Of a stretch of 64,000 bases of DNA, positions 17,566 through 28,600 are shown in pieces. The DNA comes from Mycolicibacterium alvei. Its GTDB lineage: Bacteria; Actinomycetota; Actinomycetes; Mycobacteriales; Mycobacteriaceae. Below the pieces are notes generated by a model. It worked only from the letters and a program-made list of their open reading frames with translations. It did not search any database and was not told the DNA's origin. Numbering within the stretch: the stretch's first letter is position 1; each line of letters begins with the position of its first letter. The DNA lies in the NCBI RefSeq assembly GCF_010727325.1, contig NZ_AP022565.1, positions 3,348,001-3,412,000 of the forward strand, read 5' to 3'. Position numbers and translations under genes: made by a program.

Positions 17566-20471
17566 GCGAGCAGCACGACGCCGGCGCCGGGGCACATACC
17601 GGTTCGAGGACGGCGCGCACCATTCGTCTACTCGCCGTACCGATCATGCTGGTGTGGGTGGCCGTCGCCACCCTGACGAATATCTTTGTGCCCCAACTGG
17701 AAGTCGTCGGCGCCGCACGTTCGGTGGGTCTGAACGCGCCCGACGCGCCGTCAACCATGGCAATGCGACACATCGGCCAGGTCTTCGACGAGTTCGACTC
17801 CGACAGCGCAGCCATGATTGTGCTCGAAGGCGATCAGCCTCTCGGCGACGAAGCCCACCGCTTCTACGACACCCTGGTGAAACGGCTGGCCGAGGACACC
17901 AAGCACGTCGAGCACATTCAGGACTTCTGGGGAGACCCGCTCACGGCGGGCGGGTCGCAGAGCAAGGACGGCAAGGCCGCACTGGTACAGGTGTACCTCG
18001 CGGGCAACCAGGGCGAAGCGTTGTCCAACCAATCAGTCGACGCCATCCGCAACATCGTCGCGAGCGTCCCGCCACCGCCCGGGGTCAAGGCCTACGTCAC
18101 CGGCGCCGCACCGCTCATCACCGACAACTTCGAGGTCGGTAGCGAGGGTACCCACAAGGTCACCGGCATAACCTTTTTGGTCATCGCGGTGATGCTGCTC
18201 GTGGTCTACCGGTCCGTCGTCACGATGCTCATCATGCTCGTCACGGTCGCCATCGAACTGGCGGCCGCGCGCGGTGTCGTGGCCGCACTGGCTCATTACG
18301 GAGTCATCGGACTTTCCACCTATTCGACGAATCTGCTGACGCTGTTGGCGATCGCCGCGGGCACGGACTACGGCATTTTCGTCATCGGCCGCTACCACGA
18401 GGCCCGGACCCGCGGGATGGACCGCGAGACCGCGTATTACGACATGTTTCGTGGGACGGTGCACGTCATCGTCGGCTCGGGGCTGACCATTGCCGGAGCC
18501 GTGGCCTGCCTGTACTTCACCCGCCTGCCGTACTTCCAGACCTTGGGCATCCCCGCCGCCATCGGTGTGCTCGTGACGTTGGCGGCGGCGCTCACCCTGG
18601 GCCCCGCCGTGCTGACCATCTTCAGCCGGTTCGGACTGTTGGAACCGAAACGCAAACACCAGACCCGCGGCTGGCGACGCATCGGTACCGCGATCGTGCG
18701 TTGGCCCGGCCCCATCCTGGTCGTGTCATGCCTGATCGCGCTCATCGGCCTACTCGCCCTGCCGGGATACAAGACCAGCTATGACGGCCGCCCCTACCTC
18801 CCGGAATCGGCGCCGGCCAACATCGGCTATATCGCTGCCACCCGCCACTTCTCGGAGGCCAGGCTGAACCCCGAGCTGTTGATGGTCGAAACCGATCATG
18901 ACATGCGCAACCCCGCGGACATGCTGGTGCTCGAACGCATTGCCAAAGCCGTTCTGCACACCCGCGGCATCGCGCTGGTCCAGTCGATCACCCGCCCGCT
19001 GGGCACACCGATCAAGCACAGCTCCATTCCCTTCCAGATCAGCGCGCAAAGCGCCAGCCAGATCATGAATCTGGGCTATCAGCAGGACCGCGCGGCCGAT
19101 CTGCTCAAACAGGCCAACGAGCTGTCCAACACGATCAACATCCTCAAGCGGCAGGTCACACTGCAACAGGCCAGCGCCGACGCCACCCATGAGCAGACGC
19201 AGGCGTTCCACGACACCGTCACGATCGTGAACGATCTGCGTGACAAGATCGCAAACTTCGACGACCAGTTCCGGCCGCTGCGCAACTACTTCTACTGGGA
19301 ACCACACTGTTTCGACATTCCGATGTGCGCGGCGCTGCGGTCGGTATTCGACGCGCTCGACGGAATCGACAAACTCAGCGACCAGTTCGGCGAGATCACG
19401 GCGAGCCTGGACAAACTTGATGCGCTGCAACCGCAACTCCTGGCGCTGCTGCCGCCGCAGATCGCCATCCAGGAGCGAAACCGTGACCTGACGCTGTCGA
19501 ACTACGCGACCACGTCCGGGACCAATGCGCAGTCCGAAGAAGCCCTGCAGAATGCGACCGCGATGGGACAGGCCTTCGACTCCGCCAAGAACGACGACTC
19601 GTTCTACCTTCCACCCGAGGCCTTCGACAATCCCGACTTCAAACGCGGCCTGAAACTGTTCCTCTCACCTGACGGCAAGGCCGCCCGGATGATCATCACG
19701 CATGAGGGAACTCCCGCTACGCCAGAAGGCATCTCACATATCGACGGAATCAAGGACGCCGCATTCGATTCCATCAAAGCCACTCCGCTGTCGGACGCCA
19801 AGATCTATGTGGCCGGAACAGCTTCTGCATACAAGGACATTCAGGACGGCGCCAAATACGATCTGATCATCGCCGCGTTGGCGGCGATCTCGCTCATCCT
19901 GCTCATCATGATGTTCATCACCCGCAGCCTGGTCGCGGCGCTGGTCATCGTCGGTACCGTGGTGCTGTCGTTGGGGGCATCGTTCGGTTTGTCAGTCCTG
20001 GTGTGGCAGTACATCTTCGGCATCCAGCTGTACTGGATCGTACTGGCACTGGCCATCATCCTGCTGCTGGCCGTGGGTGCCGACTACAACCTGCTGTTGA
20101 TATCCCGCTTCCAGGAGGAGATCGGGGCCGGGCTCAAAACCGGCGTCATCCGCGCCATGGCCGGCACCGGCAAGGTGGTGACCGCGGCCGGCCTGGTGTT
20201 CGCAGCCACCATGTCCTCGTTCATCTTCAGCGACCTCATCGTGCTCGGTCAGATCGGCACCACGATCGGCCTCGGTCTGCTCTTCGACACTTTGATCGTG
20301 CGGTCGTTCATGACGCCGTCGATCGCGACACTCCTCGGCCGGTGGTTCTGGTGGCCGAAGATCGTGCGGCCCCGGCCGGCCAGCGGTATGTTGCGCCCCT
20401 ACGGATCGCGCACGTCGGTTCGCGAACTGCTCAAGAACGAGCCACAGCCCGAACCGGAGGGCGCACCTTAA
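17562..20471 (+). CDS. MmpL family RND transporter (MmpL5-like by context)
   Basis: 969 residues. Two RND repeats with about 12 transmembrane helices, two periplasmic porter domains, and a coiled-coil-like Gln/Leu-rich insert (~residues 500-640) typical of MmpL4/5 types. The proton-relay Asp-Tyr pairs are present in both halves: [10 protein letters not shown] (~residue 268) and [10 protein letters not shown] (~839). Start ATG 17562 overlaps the mmpS stop. With MmpS and a divergent TetR, a drug-efflux or siderophore-export role of the MmpS5/L5 kind is likely, though lipid export cannot be excluded. Confidence 0.92.
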   Translation: MSEQHDAGAGAHTGSRTARTIRLLAVPIMLVWVAVATLTNIFVPQLEVVGAARSVGLNAPDAPSTMAMRHIGQVFDEFDSDSAAMIVLEGDQPLGDEAHRFYDTLVKRLAEDTKHVEHIQDFWGDPLTAGGSQSKDGKAALVQVYLAGNQGEALSNQSVDAIRNIVASVPPPPGVKAYVTGAAPLITDNFEVGSEGTHKVTGITFLVIAVMLLVVYRSVVTMLIMLVTVAIELAAARGVVAALAHYGVIGLSTYSTNLLTLLAIAAGTDYGIFVIGRYHEARTRGMDRETAYYDMFRGTVHVIVGSGLTIAGAVACLYFTRLPYFQTLGIPAAIGVLVTLAAALTLGPAVLTIFSRFGLLEPKRKHQTRGWRRIGTAIVRWPGPILVVSCLIALIGLLALPGYKTSYDGRPYLPESAPANIGYIAATRHFSEARLNPELLMVETDHDMRNPADMLVLERIAKAVLHTRGIALVQSITRPLGTPIKHSSIPFQISAQSASQIMNLGYQQDRAADLLKQANELSNTINILKRQVTLQQASADATHEQTQAFHDTVTIVNDLRDKIANFDDQFRPLRNYFYWEPHCFDIPMCAALRSVFDALDGIDKLSDQFGEITASLDKLDALQPQLLALLPPQIAIQERNRDLTLSNYATTSGTNAQSEEALQNATAMGQAFDSAKNDDSFYLPPEAFDNPDFKRGLKLFLSPDGKAARMIITHEGTPATPEGISHIDGIKDAAFDSIKATPLSDAKIYVAGTASAYKDIQDGAKYDLIIAALAAISLILLIMMFITRSLVAALVIVGTVVLSLGASFGLSVLVWQYIFGIQLYWIVLALAIILLLAVGADYNLLLISRFQEEIGAGLKTGVIRAMAGTGKVVTAAGLVFAATMSSFIFSDLIVLGQIGTTIGLGLLFDTLIVRSFMTPSIATLLGRWFWWPKIVRPRPASGMLRPYGSRTSVRELLKNEPQPEPEGAP

Positions 20472-20486
20472 CCCGCGAGCAGGCGC

Positions 20487-21398
20487 TCAGTTGTCGAGCG
20501 AGCGCAGCAGCGCCCTGGTGCGGGAACGGGTTTCGGGCGATGCGTCGAACACCACCCCGACGTATTCGTCCACACCCACCGTGCCGAGTGCCCGAATCCG
20601 TTCTGCCACAGTGCTTTCATCGCCGATGATGGCAGCATCTGCGGGTCCGGCGTACCCCTCCCTATCGAGCATGGCCCGATAGGACGGCAGATACCCGTAC
20701 ATTGCGAACTGTTCGGCGGCCTGGGCACGGGCCCCGTCGACATCGTCGGTGACGCTCACCGGAAGCGCGGCGACGACGCGGACCGGCCGACCGTCGGCGC
20801 CTTCACGCAGGGTCGGCGCAACATGCTCGGCCAGCGTCTTCGGCCCGGTCATCCAGGTCACGGTGCCCGCGGTGCGACGGCCGGCCAGTTTGAGCAGTTG
20901 GGGCCCCAACGCGGCGATGTACACATCGGGTGCCGACGCCCCCGCGATCTGCAGGGCACCGCGCGTGGTCACCGTCTCACCCGGCGCATCAGCGGGTTCG
21001 CCGGCCAACAGTGGTTGCAGCCCATCGAGGTACTCCCGCAGGCGTCGCACGGGCTTGTCCCACGGAATGCCCCACATCCCCTCGGTCACCGCGGCATGCG
21101 TCATGCCGAGGCCCAGCAGGAACCGGCCGCCGCTGATCAGGCTGAGCGTGAGTGCACGCTGTGCCAGCAACATCGGGTGCTGATTCTGGATCGGGATGAC
21201 ACCTGTGCCCACCTCGATCCCGTCGACCTCACGGAACGCGACCGCGAGGACGGTCAGGAGGTCTGGTTCGTAGGGCATCTGCGTCATCCAGACCCGCCGG
21301 AATCCCTCGTCGTGCAATTGAGCGAGATTCTCTACCGTGGCGTCAACCGGGGAGCGGCCAACGGTGTCACTGAGTGAGGCGATGAGGCTGATCTGCAT
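20487..21398 (-). CDS. LLM class (F420-dependent type) oxidoreductase
   Basis: 303 residues with a luciferase-like monooxygenase barrel. Family landmarks are the GVIPIQNQHPMLLAQRALTL segment, then SGGRFLLGLG, and a C-terminal half with VVAALPV. Members in mycobacteria mostly use F420H2 to reduce or oxidise small molecules. Convergent with mmpL (15 bp between stops). No operon partner. The substrate cannot be inferred. Confidence 0.82.
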   Translation of the reverse strand: MQISLIASLSDTVGRSPVDATVENLAQLHDEGFRRVWMTQMPYEPDLLTVLAVAFREVDGIEVGTGVIPIQNQHPMLLAQRALTLSLISGGRFLLGLGMTHAAVTEGMWGIPWDKPVRRLREYLDGLQPLLAGEPADAPGETVTTRGALQIAGASAPDVYIAALGPQLLKLAGRRTAGTVTWMTGPKTLAEHVAPTLREGADGRPVRVVAALPVSVTDDVDGARAQAAEQFAMYGYLPSYRAMLDREGYAGPADAAIIGDESTVAERIRALGTVGVDEYVGVVFDASPETRSRTRALLRSLDN

Positions 21399-21758
21399 GG
21401 CACCAGGCTAGGCGCCTCAAAAGACAAAAGGGGCGGGTTCGGGAGGACACTTGGGGGCGTTGCAATTCGTCTCACGCAGCCGGTCTTTCACCCCTGTACC
21501 GACTCTTTGGATCAGTCACTCCCGAACCCGTCGTAGGCTCGATCGTACGCCTCGGGCACCCCTCAAGCCAGAGGAAGTACGGTCGATTTTTGCCCGGATT
21601 CGGAGCTAGGTTGCTCCGTGTTGCCGTCGGGTCGGGGGGTCAGACGGCAACACGGAGCTACCCCCTCTATCGACCTCTACGCCACGACCGTTACACGTCC
21701 CCCAAACAAACTTTTCGAATGTGACCGCCGCGGCGGTCATGCCTTCGGGCTCCGCAAG
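21399..21758. other. Intergenic region between fadA2 and the LLM oxidoreductase
   Basis: 360 bp between two minus-strand genes. No convincing coding sequence on either strand. It contains the strong hairpin described separately and otherwise shows no repeat or recognisable RNA. Confidence 0.5.
21613..21658 (-). terminator. Long perfect hairpin downstream of fadA2
   Basis: A 16-bp perfect inverted repeat (GCTCCGTGTTGCCGTC and its complement) around a 14-nt G-rich loop, ~100 nt past the fadA2 stop. On the transcribed (minus) strand there is no U-run immediately after it. Probably a mycobacterial-type terminator or 3'-end stabiliser; a small RNA is an alternative. Confidence 0.6.
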
Positions 21759-23060
21759 CTACGCCTCCAAAATGGCCGTGACGCCCTGCCCCCCAGCCGC
21801 ACAGACGGAGATCAGTCCGCGTACCGGCTGCCCGGTCTGCTTCTTTTTCTCTGCCAACTGCTTGGCCAGCTGCGCCACGATCCGGCCGCCGGTAGCCGCG
21901 AACGGGTGACCCGCCGCGAGCGAGGAACCGTTGACGTTGAGCTTGGCCCGGTCGATGCTGCCGAGCGCCGTTTTCAAACCCAGCCGCTCCTTGCAGTACT
22001 CGTCGGAGTCCCAGGCCGCCAGCGTGGCCAGCACCACCGAGGCGAACGCCTCGTGGATCTCGTAGAAATCGAAGTCCTGCAGGGTCAATCCGTTGCGGGC
22101 CAGCAGTCGCGGTACCGCGTACGTCGGCGCCATCAGCAGGCCGTCGGGCCCGTTGACGTAGTCGACGGCCGCGGTTTCGCCGTCGACGAAGTAGGCCAGC
22201 GGTTCGTGTCCATGGGCCTGGGCCCAGTCCTCACTGGCCAGCAGCGCCACCGAGGCACCGTCGGTCAGCGGCGTCGAGTTGCCCGCGGTCATGGTCGCGT
22301 CGCCGGCCTTGACTCCGAACACCGGCTTGAGCTTGGCCAGCTTCTCCGGCGTGGAATCTGCCCGCAGATTGTTGTCGCGGTACAGCCCGAGGAACGGGGT
22401 GACCAGGTCGTCGAAGAACCCGCTGTCGTAGGCGGCGGCCATGTTGCGGTGGCTGGCGGCGGCCAACTCGTCCTGGTCGACGCGCTTGACGCCCATCAAC
22501 TTGGCGGTCACCGCGGCGTGTTCGCCCATCGACATACCGGTGCGCGGCTCGCTGTTGACCGGGATCTCTACGCCGAGGGCGGCCGGCAGCTTGCCGACCA
22601 GCTTGAGCCGGTCCAGGTTGGACTTCGCCCGGCGCAGGCCCAGCAGGACCTGCCGCAGGTCGTTGCCGAACGCGATCGGGGCGTCCGATGCGGTGTCCAC
22701 GCCACCGGTGGCCGCGGACTCGTACTGCCCCAGTGCGATGGCGTTGGCGGCGACGATCGCGGACTGCAGCCCGGTGCCGCAGGCCTGCTGCAGGTCAAAG
22801 GCCGGTGTGTAGGGCGATAACGCGCTGCCCAGCACGCATTCACGCATGAGGTTGAAGTCACGGCTGTGCTTGAGTACCGCACCGCCGATCACCGCACCGA
22901 GCCGCTCTCCGGCCAGGTCGAAGCGCTCGATCAGCCCGTCCAGCGCGGCGGTGAACATATCCTGATTGGAGGCGTTGGCGTAGGCGCCGTCGGACCGTGC
23001 GAACGGAATCCTGTTGCCACCCAAAACGGCAACGCGTCGCCGGGTCGTGTTGTTGGCCAT
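21759..23060 (-). CDS. fadA2: Acetyl-CoA acyltransferase (thiolase) FadA2
   Basis: 433 residues; M. tuberculosis FadA2 is about 440. Thiolase fold with the nucleophilic Cys in QQACGTGLQ (~residue 92), His in AAGHPFAATGG (~385) and the C-terminal CAAGGQG loop carrying the second Cys. It performs thiolytic cleavage of 3-ketoacyl-CoA, the last beta-oxidation step. ATG 23060 begins MANNTTRRRVAVLGG, the normal N-terminus; the open frame upstream runs through the divergent promoter and is not coding. Divergent from fabG4 across a 110-bp shared promoter containing a palindrome. Confidence 0.92.
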   Translation of the reverse strand: MANNTTRRRVAVLGGNRIPFARSDGAYANASNQDMFTAALDGLIERFDLAGERLGAVIGGAVLKHSRDFNLMRECVLGSALSPYTPAFDLQQACGTGLQSAIVAANAIALGQYESAATGGVDTASDAPIAFGNDLRQVLLGLRRAKSNLDRLKLVGKLPAALGVEIPVNSEPRTGMSMGEHAAVTAKLMGVKRVDQDELAAASHRNMAAAYDSGFFDDLVTPFLGLYRDNNLRADSTPEKLAKLKPVFGVKAGDATMTAGNSTPLTDGASVALLASEDWAQAHGHEPLAYFVDGETAAVDYVNGPDGLLMAPTYAVPRLLARNGLTLQDFDFYEIHEAFASVVLATLAAWDSDEYCKERLGLKTALGSIDRAKLNVNGSSLAAGHPFAATGGRIVAQLAKQLAEKKKQTGQPVRGLISVCAAGGQGVTAILEA

Positions 23061-23109
23061 CTGTTTGCCCTCCACTGTCGGGTTGTCCGGGGCCATATTA
23101 CCCACTGTT

Positions 23110-23125
23110 CTTACTCTGGAGTAAG
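23110..23125. promoter_or_regulatory. Palindrome in the fadA2/fabG4 divergent promoter
   Basis: CTTACTC-TG-GAGTAAG is a perfect 7-bp-arm palindrome lying 45-50 bp from both divergent start codons. Its core (TTACT-N4-AGTAA) matches the layout of the palindrome before fadE5. Probable operator of a shared lipid-metabolism regulator. Confidence 0.55.
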
Positions 23126-23169
23126 TTCGGTATGGACAACGCAGTACTGCGAAGCGAAAGGCAGCTGAA

Positions 23170-24522
23170 GTGGCTTCCGACCTGTTCTCCCAAGTGGTCA
23201 ACTCCGGGCCGGGATCGTTCCTGGCCAAACAGCTGGGCGTGCCGCAGCCCGAGACCCTGCGCCGCTACCGCCCCGGGCAGCCGCCCCTGGCCGGCTCCCT
23301 GCTGATCGGCGGGGAGGGCCGCGTCGTCGAGCCGCTGCGCGCCGCCCTGGCCGACGACTACGACGTGGTCTCCAACAACATCGGCGGCCGCTGGGCCGAT
23401 TCGTTCGGCGGCGTGGTGCTCGACGCCACCGGCATCGCCGACGCTGCCGGACTCAAGGAGCTCTACCAGTTCTTCACCCCGGTGCTGCGCAACCTCGCCT
23501 CGTGCGCCCGGGTGGCCGTCATCGGCACCACCCCGGATCAGGCCGGCAGTGTCCACGCCCAGATCGCGCAGCGCGCCCTGGAGGGCTTCACCCGCTCGCT
23601 GGGCAAGGAGCTGCAGCGCGGCGCCACCGCATCGCTGGTGTACCTGGCCGCCGACGCCAAGCCCGGCGCCACTGGCCTGGAGTCCACCCTCCGGTTCATC
23701 CTCTCGGCCAAGTCGGCCTACGTCGACGGGCAGGTGTACCGGGTGGGCGCCGCCGACTCGACCCCGCCGGCCGACTGGGACAAGCCGCTGGCCGGCAAGG
23801 TCGCCGTGGTCACCGGCGCGGCCCGCGGCATCGGCGCGACGATCGCCGAGGTGTTCGCGCGGGACGGCGCGACCGTGGTCGCGGTGGACGTTCCCCAGGC
23901 CGCCGAGGACCTGGGCAAGGTCGCCGAGAAGGTCGGCGGCAGCGCCCTGACGTTGGACGTCACCTCAGAAGATGCAATCGACGCCATCGTCGCCCATGTC
24001 ACCGCGCAACACGGCGGCAAGGTCGACGTGCTGGTCAACAACGCCGGCATCACCCGCGACAAGCTGCTGGCCAACATGGACGAGAGCCGCTGGGATTCGG
24101 TGATCGCGGTGAATCTACTTGCCCCGCAGCGTCTCACCGAGGGCCTGGTGGCCAGTGGCACCCTCAGCGAGGGCGGCCGGGTGATCGGCCTATCCTCGAT
24201 GGCCGGCATCGCCGGTAACCGCGGGCAGACCAACTACGCCGCCACCAAGGCCGGGATGATCGGGCTCACCGAAGCATTGGCCCCGGTGTTGGCGGAGAAG
24301 GGCATCACCATCAACGCCGTCGCTCCCGGCTTCATCGAGACCAAGATGACCGACGCCATCCCGCTGGCCACCCGTGAGGTCGGCCGCCGGCTGAACTCGC
24401 TGTTCCAGGGCGGCAAGCCGGTGGACGTGGCCGAGCTGATCGCCTACTTCGCCAGCCCCGCGTCGAATGCGGTCACCGGCAACACCATCCGGGTCTGCGG
24501 CCAGGCCATGCTGGGAGCCTAG
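23170..24522 (+). CDS. fabG4: 3-oxoacyl-thioester reductase FabG4
   Basis: 450 residues, the long high-molecular-weight FabG form (M. tuberculosis FabG4, 454). The N-terminal ~200 residues form a degenerate flavodoxin-like domain. The C-terminal ~240 residues are a classical SDR with [10 protein letters not shown] (~residue 212) and the catalytic YAATK (~356). It reduces or oxidises 3-ketoacyl thioesters with NADH. GTG start at 23170. Two nucleotides separate its stop from the htdX start, so the two are one operon. FabG4 and HtdX supply consecutive reduction and dehydration steps in a FAS-II-like or CoA-linked cycle. Confidence 0.92.
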   Translation: MASDLFSQVVNSGPGSFLAKQLGVPQPETLRRYRPGQPPLAGSLLIGGEGRVVEPLRAALADDYDVVSNNIGGRWADSFGGVVLDATGIADAAGLKELYQFFTPVLRNLASCARVAVIGTTPDQAGSVHAQIAQRALEGFTRSLGKELQRGATASLVYLAADAKPGATGLESTLRFILSAKSAYVDGQVYRVGAADSTPPADWDKPLAGKVAVVTGAARGIGATIAEVFARDGATVVAVDVPQAAEDLGKVAEKVGGSALTLDVTSEDAIDAIVAHVTAQHGGKVDVLVNNAGITRDKLLANMDESRWDSVIAVNLLAPQRLTEGLVASGTLSEGGRVIGLSSMAGIAGNRGQTNYAATKAGMIGLTEALAPVLAEKGITINAVAPGFIETKMTDAIPLATREVGRRLNSLFQGGKPVDVAELIAYFASPASNAVTGNTIRVCGQAMLGA

Positions 24523-24524
24523 AA

Positions 24525-25349
24525 GTGAACAACATGCTCCGCGCTGTCGTCGGCGCCCTGCCGTTCATCCCGCGCGACGACACCCTGCCGACCCGCACCC
24601 TCAAGGTCGACAACCTGCCTATCGACCCGGCCAACGTTGCCGCCTATGCGCAGGTAACCGGGCTGCGGTTCAGCGACACCCTGCCGCTGACCTACCCGTT
24701 CGCACTGACCTTCCCGACGGTGATGTCACTGGTCACCGGATTCGATTTCCCGTTCGCCGCCATGGGTTCGGTGCACACCGAGAATCACATCACCCAGTAC
24801 CGGCCGATCAGGGTCACCGATGCCGTCAGCGCCGCTGTGCACGCGGAGAACCTGCGGGAGCACCGCAAGGGCCTGCTGGTCGACATCGTCACCGAACTCA
24901 AGGTCGGCAATGACACGGCCTGGCACCAGGTGACGACGTTCCTGCACCAGCAGAAGACCAGCCTGTCCGGTGAGCCCAAGCCGGAGCCGCAGAAGCAGCC
25001 GAAGCTGCCGCCGCCCAACGCGGTCCTGAACATCACACCCGGGCAGATCCGGAACTACGCGTCGATCGGCGGGGACCACAACCCGATCCACACCAACGGG
25101 TTGGCGGCCAAGCTGTTCGGCTTCCCCACCGTCATCGCCCACGGGATGTTCAGTGCGGCAGCGGTTCTGGCCAACATCGAGGGGCAGCTCCCCGATGCGG
25201 TGAAGTACTCGGTGCGGTTCGCCAAACCCGTGGTGCTGCCCGCCAAGGCCGGACTCTACGTCGAACGCGACACCGACGGCTGGGAGCTGACGCTGCGCAA
25301 CCTGTCGAAGGGCTACCCGCACCTGACCGCGACGGTCAGCCCACTCTGA
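24525..25349 (+). CDS. htdX: 3-hydroxyacyl-thioester dehydratase HtdX (double-hotdog MaoC)
   Basis: 274 residues. N-terminal hotdog half and a C-terminal MaoC half with the hydratase-2 motif YASIGGDHNPIH and FGFPTVIAHGM (Asp/His catalytic dyad). GTG start at 24525, immediately after fabG4. It dehydrates (R)-3-hydroxyacyl thioesters or hydrates enoyl thioesters. The gene order fabG4-htdX is that of Rv0242c-Rv0241c. Confidence 0.92.
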   Translation: MNNMLRAVVGALPFIPRDDTLPTRTLKVDNLPIDPANVAAYAQVTGLRFSDTLPLTYPFALTFPTVMSLVTGFDFPFAAMGSVHTENHITQYRPIRVTDAVSAAVHAENLREHRKGLLVDIVTELKVGNDTAWHQVTTFLHQQKTSLSGEPKPEPQKQPKLPPPNAVLNITPGQIRNYASIGGDHNPIHTNGLAAKLFGFPTVIAHGMFSAAAVLANIEGQLPDAVKYSVRFAKPVVLPAKAGLYVERDTDGWELTLRNLSKGYPHLTATVSPL

Positions 25350-25372
25350 GCAGTCGTCGAAGTAGCCAGAGG

Positions 25373-25510
25373 CTATTGCGATTCCAACTCGGCCGTGACG
25401 TCGCCGCGATCGAACGGATCCTTCGAGTGGTCATAGGTGTCCCGGCACTGACCGCGTAGCTCCACGCGACCGTGGGCAACCGACGGTGGTTCAGCCGTCG
25501 TCAAAATCAC
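25373..25510 (-). CDS. Hypothetical small protein (45 residues)
   Basis: A 45-codon frame in the 318-bp gap between the mksB and htdX ends. GTG start at 25510 with a strong GGGAGG 5 nt upstream. The product is hydrophilic and acidic with a single Cys (segment RGQCRDTYDHSKDPFDRGDV), without a signal peptide or membrane helix. It follows mksB on the same strand by 157 bp. It could be a genuine small gene or the leftover C-terminus of a deleted gene. I recognise no family. Confidence 0.35.
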   Translation of the reverse strand: MILTTAEPPSVAHGRVELRGQCRDTYDHSKDPFDRGDVTAELESQ

Positions 25511-25667
25511 GTCGGCCTCCCTCGGTTGCTAATGCCGGTGATTGTCCTGAGCACGCCGATCCGCCTCCGGGCCGAAGAACTGGTCGACACCCAGCCAGGA
25601 AAGGCATGGCGCTGTCCGGGGTTCCGACGAGGGGACGAGCCGCTTGGGACGCACGCTCGACGCAAGG

Positions 25668-28600
25668 TCAGGCGCTCGGTACCGCGTCCCCTGAAGTCTT
25701 TCGCAGATCGGCGAATTCGGAGATCGACGCCGAGGTGACCGACGCGACGGGCCGGGCATTGGGCGCCGACGCGTCGGACTTGGACACCATCACCACGTTG
25801 TCGATGTAGGGCTGGATCGTCGTGCTGTTCTGCACGGTCGACACGATCACCAACTGGAAACCGAACTTACGGAACGCCGACAGTGCCTGCTGGGCGAACT
25901 GCGGATCCGACTTGGAGAACGCCTCGTCGAGCATCAGCTGGGCGAACAACGGCCGGGTGTCGTTGCTGTCCGGGCTGGCCAGGTTGAAGCTCAGCGCTCC
26001 GGCCAGGCAGAACGCCATGAGCTTCTCCTGCTCACCACCGGAGTTGTCGCCGGAATTGCTGTAGGTCCGGATGACCTCGCCGGTCTCGGCATCGCGCTCC
26101 TCGCAGTACAGCACGAACCGGTTACGCACATCCAGGGCGTCACGAGTCCACTGCCGATCCTCCGGCGTGTTGCCCGCCAACAACTTTCGCAACTGCAGGA
26201 TGTCGGTGTACTGCTCGAACATCGCGGTCTCGTCGCCGAAACTCACCAGCGACACCCGCGAGGAGATGCGCTGGGCCTTCTCGTTGAGTTCGTCGACCGC
26301 CGCCAGATGCCGGGTACCGGCATGCAGGGTCAGCCGGGTGCCGCGGTTGAACTCCACCGCACCCAGGCCGGTGTTGACGCGGGCGATCTGCTCGGTGATC
26401 CGCCGCGCTTCGTTGTCGGCGATCATGTGCAGGTTCAGGATTGCGCCCGGCGCCTGCTCGGTGATCAGCCGTTGCATGCGCTCATACGCATCGGGCAGCT
26501 CCCGCTCGTCGATGCGACGGCACAACGCCACGTAGTCGTGCACCCGCTCGTCGAACACATCGCTGTCGTTCGGGATGGCGTCGGGGAATGAGCTGTCGTA
26601 TGCGGCCATGATGCCGGCCAGCTCGTCGTGCGACCGGTTGCGGTCCGCCCGCAGCCGGTCCCGCTCGCGACTGATGACGCGGCTCAGTTCGCTTCGGTAC
26701 GGCTCGGATTCGAGCAACTCGAGGGTCAGCGCGATGTCGGCGGCATAGGTGTCGATCGTGTCGCGAGTGTGCTGCGGCAGCTCGCCGGCCCCGAGCCGTT
26801 CGGTCAGGACCTCGCTCAACTCCAGCAGCGCGGTCCGCCTCCGGTCCAGCGTGGTTTCGCGTTCGTTGAGCGAGCCGATCTGCTGGATCACCTTCTCGAC
26901 GCGCTCCCAGCATTCGTCAGCCCGCTGTTGCAGCCGTTCGGCGTCGGGGTTGTCCGAGACCAGCAGTTCGTGTTCGTCTTGCAACCGTTCGAGCATCTCG
27001 TCGACCGAGTCGGAGTCGATATCGCTCCACTGCATGAACTGGTCACACAACGCCCGGCAGGCACGCTCCCGGGACTGCAGCTGACCGCGGTGCTCGTCGA
27101 GGCGCTCACGGGAGTTGCGCGCCACCTGGTAGACGTCCTGCGCGGCAGCCAGGTCATCCTGCAGGGCTTCAACTTTGGCTGCGGTACCGCCGAGGAAGAT
27201 GTAGTCCGACGGGCGCAGCCGCGACCGGTCATCCTTGATCGACAGCCGGCCGCTGTCCTTGCGCAGGCCTTGATCGGTGACGGCGCGGGACTGTTCGGTG
27301 AACTCCTCCGGCCCGTCGACACATACGTAATCGCCCACCGCGGCAATCACATTGAGGGCCTCCACCGCACTGTCGTGAGTTGGGTCGGCCAGCTGGAGTT
27401 TGGTGGCAAGCGTATGCGGTGGCGGGGTGCGCAACTGTGCGCCGTGCTGGACGTGCTGCAGCTGGATCCGGCCACGCATGTCGTTCTCGTTGACGAAGCG
27501 CAGCGCGCGCTCCATGTAGGCATCGGGAACCAGCAAGCGCAATCCGGCCCCGCGCAACACCTTTTCGACGGCCAGTCGCCACCGCGACTCATCGGGCTTG
27601 AGTTCCATCAACTCGGCGACATAGACCAGGTCACGCTCGGAGATCTCGAGCGCCCGGGCGATCCGGGCCCGCATCTCGTATTCGGTCCGCGGCAGCGGGG
27701 AGCCCAGCCGCTGCACCCGCTCCAGCTCGGACTCCACGCTCTCGCGCGCCTCGCGGGCCCGCACCTCCTTGGCCGACGCCTCGACGTAGGGCTGGTTCCC
27801 GGTGAACAGCTCCCGATGCAGCCGGTCGGCCTCGACCATCAAAGTCTCACGCAGCGACCAGAATTCCTCGCCGTCGTCCGGCGGGGTCAACCCCAGCGCG
27901 GTCACCTTGTCCTCGTAACCGCTGCGCCGGCGCGACACCTCCTCGCTGATCCGCTCCGCCTCGGTGAGACGCTGCTGCAGCGGCACCAGATCCACCGTGA
28001 CCGTATTGATCTGCGCCATGAGCGAATTGTGTTCGTTCTTGAGCTGGCGCTGCTGTGAACCGAACTCGTCACGCTGGGCACCGAGCTGAGTGATCTGGTC
28101 GTCGAGATTGTCGATCTCCGGGCCGGCCTGGGCCAACCGCAGGTGATCGACGTAGTCGCGGATCAACGCGTTGTCGACCGTGTCGATCACGCCGAACTTG
28201 GCTTCCTCTTCGGCGTAACGCGCCTGCACCGCAGCGATGTTGCCCAACGTGTTGCGCTTGCGCCGGGCCACATCCAGTAGCCCGCGGGCCTCGACCAGCG
28301 GGTTGATCTGCTCCAGTGCCTCCTCCACGCCGCTGAGGCTGGCCGGCTCGTCGAGCATGAACTCGCGGACGAACTGCTCAAGACCACCCACGCTTTTCAG
28401 CGATTTCGCCTTGCCGAGAAGCTGCTGCGCGGCTTCGGAGGCACGGATGCCGATGCTGGCGTACAGCTGCGCCAGGTACTGGCTCTCACTGCGACCACCG
28501 GTCCAGCCGTCGTCGCGGAACACCGCGGCGTCATAACCGTTGGCCGCCCACCGGTTGCACAGGCCGAAGATGTCGCGGTCGGCGTCGATCAGGTAGTACC

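Noticed and set aside
25350..25667. A jetD/mksG gene downstream of mksB
   Set aside because: The gap is 318 bp; jetD needs about 1.1 kb. All longer frames there are shadows of the mksB end.
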